Below, in pieces: positions 5,313 through 7,345 of a DNA stretch of 7,345 bases (its first letter is position 1; each line of letters opens with the position of its first letter). Below the pieces are notes generated by a model, which saw nothing but the letters and a program-made list of their open reading frames with translations, was not told where the DNA came from and ran no database searches. Position numbers and translations under genes: made by a program. The stretch comes from JBKQWK01 sp052139595 (GTDB lineage: Bacteria > Actinomycetota > Thermoleophilia > UBA2241): positions 1-7,345 of the forward strand of contig JBKQWK010000023.1 of NCBI GenBank assembly GCA_052139595.1, read 5' to 3'.

Positions 5313-5320
5313 GAGGAGGG
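5313..5320 (+). promoter_or_regulatory. Ribosome binding site of groES
   Basis: GAGGAGGG, a near-perfect Shine-Dalgarno sequence, 7 nt before ATG 5328. It fixes that ATG as the start and rules out the in-frame ATG at 5307, which would lie upstream of it. Confidence 0.9.
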
Positions 5321-5327
5321 TTACTGC

Positions 5328-5621
5328 ATGAAGCTTAAGCCGCTCGAAGACCGTGTCATCGTCAAGGCCGTCGAGGAAGAAGACAAGACCACCAGTGGCA
5401 TCGTGCTCCCCGACACGGCGAAAGAGAAGCCGATGAAGGGTGAGGTCGTTGCTGCTGGCGAGGGTAAGTGGGATGACGAAGGCAAGCATCGTGTCCCGGT
5501 AGACGTCAAAGTTGGCGACAAGGTCATCTACGGCAAGTACTCGGGTACCGAGTACAAGACGCCCGATGGTGAAGAATTGCTCATTCTGCGCGTCAGCGAA
5601 ATTCTGGCGATCGTCGAATAA
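5328..5621 (+). CDS. groES: Co-chaperonin GroES (Hsp10)
   Basis: A 97-residue co-chaperonin that forms the heptameric lid of the GroEL folding chamber. It begins MKLKPLEDRVIVK, has the mobile loop that binds GroEL in EEEDKTTSGIVLPDTAKEKP (about residues 16-35), then GEVVAAGEG, the VKVGDKVIYGKYSGTEYK segment and the conserved LLILRVSEILAIVE ending. Length and motifs are entirely typical. The start is set by the strong ribosome binding site at 5313-5320; translation from the upstream ATG would add seven residues (MEEEGYC) foreign to the family. It is the first gene of the CIRCE-controlled operon, with groEL 24 bp downstream. Confidence 0.98.
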   Translation: MKLKPLEDRVIVKAVEEEDKTTSGIVLPDTAKEKPMKGEVVAAGEGKWDDEGKHRVPVDVKVGDKVIYGKYSGTEYKTPDGEELLILRVSEILAIVE

Positions 5622-5629
5622 GGAACGAG

Positions 5630-5635
5630 AGGAGG
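5630..5635 (+). promoter_or_regulatory. Ribosome binding site of groEL
   Basis: AGGAGG, 10 nt before TTG 5646, inside the 24-bp groES-groEL gap. It supports the TTG start: the first codons after it give the canonical AKELKY, and no in-frame ATG lies nearby. Confidence 0.85.
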
Positions 5636-5645
5636 CTGAGTAAGC

Positions 5646-7277
5646 TTGGCTAAGGAACTGAAGTACAGCGACGAGGCTCGTCGGTCACTGGAGCGCGGTG
5701 TCAATGCGCTTGCCGACGCGGTCAAGATCACCCTTGGTCCTAAGGGTCGATATGTAGTACTCGACAAGAAATTCGGTGCGCCCACGATCACCAATGATGG
5801 TGTGACTATCGCCCGTGAGATTGAACTCGAAGACGTCTTTGAGAATCAGGGTGCCCAGCTGGTGCGCGAAGTCGCTACCAAGACGAACGACGTTGCCGGC
5901 GATGGCACGACAACAGCCACCCTGCTTGCGCAAGCAATCGTTCGTGAGGGGCTGCGCATCGTCGCTGCTGGCGCCAACCCGATGGCCGTCAAGCGAGGCA
6001 TCGAGCAGGCCGTCGAAGAGGCCGTCGCGGCCATCAAAGGTCAGTCGCAGGAGATCTCAGGCAAAGAGGAGATCGCTCGCGTAGCTACCATTTCGGCTCG
6101 TGACCGTGCCGTTGGCGACGTCATTGCCGACGCTATTGAGAAGGTCGGCAAGGACGGCGTGGTCAACGTCGAGGAGTCCAACACCTTCGGCCTCGATCTC
6201 GAGTTCACCGAGGGTATGCAGTTCGACAAGGGCTACCTCTCACCGTACATGATCACCGATTCCGAGCGCATGGAAGCCGTGCTCGAAGATCCGTACATCC
6301 TCATCGCCAACCAGAAGGTCGGCGCTGTGCAGGATCTGCTCCCCGTTCTCGAAAAGGTCATTCAGCAGGGCAAGCAGTTGCTGATCGTGGCTGAGGACGT
6401 CGAAGGCGAGGCTCTGGCGACCCTGGTCGTGAACAAGCTGCGTGGCACATTCACTAGCGTCGCCGTCAAGGCACCGGGTTTTGGTGATCGGCGCAAGCGT
6501 ATGCTCGAAGATATCGCCATCCTCACGGGCGGCGAGGTCATCACCGAGGAGATGGGCCTGAAGCTCGAGAATACCGAGCTGTCTCAGCTCGGCCGGGCGC
6601 GCAAGGTCGTTGTGAACAAAGACGATACGACCATCGTTGACGGCGCTGGTGACACTGACGCCATCAAGAGTCGCATCAAGCAGATCAAGAGCGAGATTGA
6701 AAACACCGATAGCGACTTCGACCGCGAGAAGCTCCAGGAGCGTCTCGCCAAGCTCGCCGGCGGCGTGGCCGTCATCAAGGTCGGCGCGGCGACCGAAGTT
6801 GAGATGAAAGAGACCAAGCATCGCGTCGAGGATGCTCTTAACGCGACGCGCGCGGCTCTTGAAGAAGGCATCGTCCCCGGCGGCGGCGTCGTTCTCGTCA
6901 ACGCCATTGAAGCGATCAAGATCGATAAGAAATCGGATGACGTCGACTTCCGTAGCGGCAAGCAGATCATCGTGCGGGCACTCGAAGAGCCGCTCCGCCA
7001 GATCGCCGAGAACGCCGGCCTCGAAGGCTCGGTTGTGGTTGACAAGGTGAAGCACCTGCCCAAGGGCCAAGGCCTCAACGCCGACACAGGCGTGTACGAG
7101 GATCTGGTCAAGAGTGGCATCATCGACCCGGCCATGGTCACCCGTTCGGCGTTGCAGAATGCAGCCTCGATCGCCAAGAACATCCTCACGACGGAATGCA
7201 TTGTCGCCGACAAGCCCGAGCCGGCTGGTGCCGGCGGCGGTATGCCGGGCGGTGGCATGCCTCCGGGCATGATGTGA
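5646..7277 (+). CDS. groEL: Chaperonin GroEL (Hsp60)
   Basis: A 543-residue chaperonin subunit that forms the double heptameric ring and refolds proteins in an ATP-driven cycle with GroES. The start MAKELKY, the ATP-site segments ITLGPKGRYVVLD (28-40) and NDVAGDGTTTAT (81-92, Asp86 equivalent to catalytic Asp87 of E. coli), the apical segment VKAPGFGDRRKRMLEDIAILTGG, and DALNATRAALEEGIVPGGGV with the second catalytic Asp are all present. The C-terminus carries the flexible Gly-Met tail (GGGMPGGGMPPGMM), as in housekeeping GroELs, not the His-rich tail of mycobacterial GroEL1. Oddities: initiation at TTG, rare for such an abundant protein, and Tyr36 where most family members have Asn (GRNVVL). 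The GDTDAI...DREKLQERLAKLAGGVAVIK stretch is close to actinobacterial homologues. It is cotranscribed with groES and followed by a hairpin at 7324-7345. Confidence 0.99.
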   Translation: MAKELKYSDEARRSLERGVNALADAVKITLGPKGRYVVLDKKFGAPTITNDGVTIAREIELEDVFENQGAQLVREVATKTNDVAGDGTTTATLLAQAIVREGLRIVAAGANPMAVKRGIEQAVEEAVAAIKGQSQEISGKEEIARVATISARDRAVGDVIADAIEKVGKDGVVNVEESNTFGLDLEFTEGMQFDKGYLSPYMITDSERMEAVLEDPYILIANQKVGAVQDLLPVLEKVIQQGKQLLIVAEDVEGEALATLVVNKLRGTFTSVAVKAPGFGDRRKRMLEDIAILTGGEVITEEMGLKLENTELSQLGRARKVVVNKDDTTIVDGAGDTDAIKSRIKQIKSEIENTDSDFDREKLQERLAKLAGGVAVIKVGAATEVEMKETKHRVEDALNATRAALEEGIVPGGGVVLVNAIEAIKIDKKSDDVDFRSGKQIIVRALEEPLRQIAENAGLEGSVVVDKVKHLPKGQGLNADTGVYEDLVKSGIIDPAMVTRSALQNAASIAKNILTTECIVADKPEPAGAGGGMPGGGMPPGMM

Positions 7278-7323
7278 GACAAGGGATCCACTGACAGGGG
7301 ATTCCCCAAGTAGCGTGTGCGCC

Positions 7324-7345
7324 GGGCGGCCCGAAAGGGCCGCCC
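7324..7345 (+). terminator. Probable intrinsic terminator hairpin of groES-groEL
   Basis: GGGCGGCCC (7324-7332), a GAAA tetraloop, then GGGCCGCCC (7337-7345): a perfect 9-bp GC stem with a stable GNRA-type loop, 47 bp after the groEL stop. The window ends on the last stem base, so the expected T-tract cannot be seen. Confidence 0.75.

Noticed and set aside
5307..5327. ATG 5307 as the groES start
   Set aside because: The strong Shine-Dalgarno sequence lies downstream of it and is placed correctly for ATG 5328, which gives the canonical MKLKPLEDRV.
6240..7070. Long - strand open frame (276 aa) opposite groEL
   Set aside because: Such antisense frames are common opposite groEL because of its codon bias; groEL itself is certain.
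1..7345. A new defence, mobile or biosynthetic system
   Set aside because: Every gene except the clipped upstream one belongs to a well-known housekeeping family. No transposase, integrase, toxin, nuclease pair, CRISPR repeat or att-like duplication is seen.

Overview
The window is a stretch of conserved housekeeping chromosome from a high-GC bacterium, most likely an actinobacterium. The evidence is the GC-rich coding bias, GTG and TTG starts, an actinobacterial-looking GroEL and the gene order. In mycobacteria, for example, the order is tsaE, tsaB, rimI, tsaD, groES, groEL1. The lineage within Actinobacteriota cannot be fixed from this window; deep groups such as Coriobacteriia or Thermoleophilia are guesses. 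I see no mobile element, CRISPR array, tRNA or rRNA, and no convincing new multi-gene system. The points of interest are small ones, in regulation, gene order and single residues.

Region 1 (1-2896, + strand) is a tightly packed operon. It opens with the last 57 codons of a gene that starts outside the window; they encode a disordered acidic, proline-rich tail ending in QLGLF, a likely beta-sliding-clamp binding motif. Then come tsaE, tsaB, rimI and tsaD. The first junction is TGA directly followed by ATG; the other three overlap by 4 bases (GTGA, ATGA, GTGA). TsaE, TsaB and TsaD form the bacterial complex that transfers threonylcarbamoyl to A37 of ANN-decoding tRNAs (t6A); TsaC/Sua5, which makes the intermediate, must be encoded elsewhere. 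RimI is an N-terminal protein acetyltransferase, here with an unusual acetyl-CoA loop.

Region 2 (2897-5190) interrupts the usual tsaD-groES adjacency. It holds a thiamine-diphosphate enzyme of the FAD-independent (catabolic, AlsS/BudB-like) acetolactate synthase type on the + strand and, convergent to it, dtd (D-aminoacyl-tRNA deacylase) on the - strand. A palindrome-rich 66-bp gap separates their 3' ends. Both genes lack a good Shine-Dalgarno sequence and have a -10-like hexamer only 6-9 nt before the start codon, so leaderless transcripts are possible.

Region 3 (5191-7345) is the groES-groEL chaperonin operon. It has a sigma70-type promoter, a CIRCE operator for the HrcA repressor, a further imperfect dyad over the -10 region, strong ribosome binding sites, a TTG start for groEL and a GC-rich hairpin at the window's end that is probably the terminator. 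Together the window encodes tRNA quality control (t6A and removal of D-amino acids), protein folding, protein acetylation and one pyruvate-consuming enzyme.
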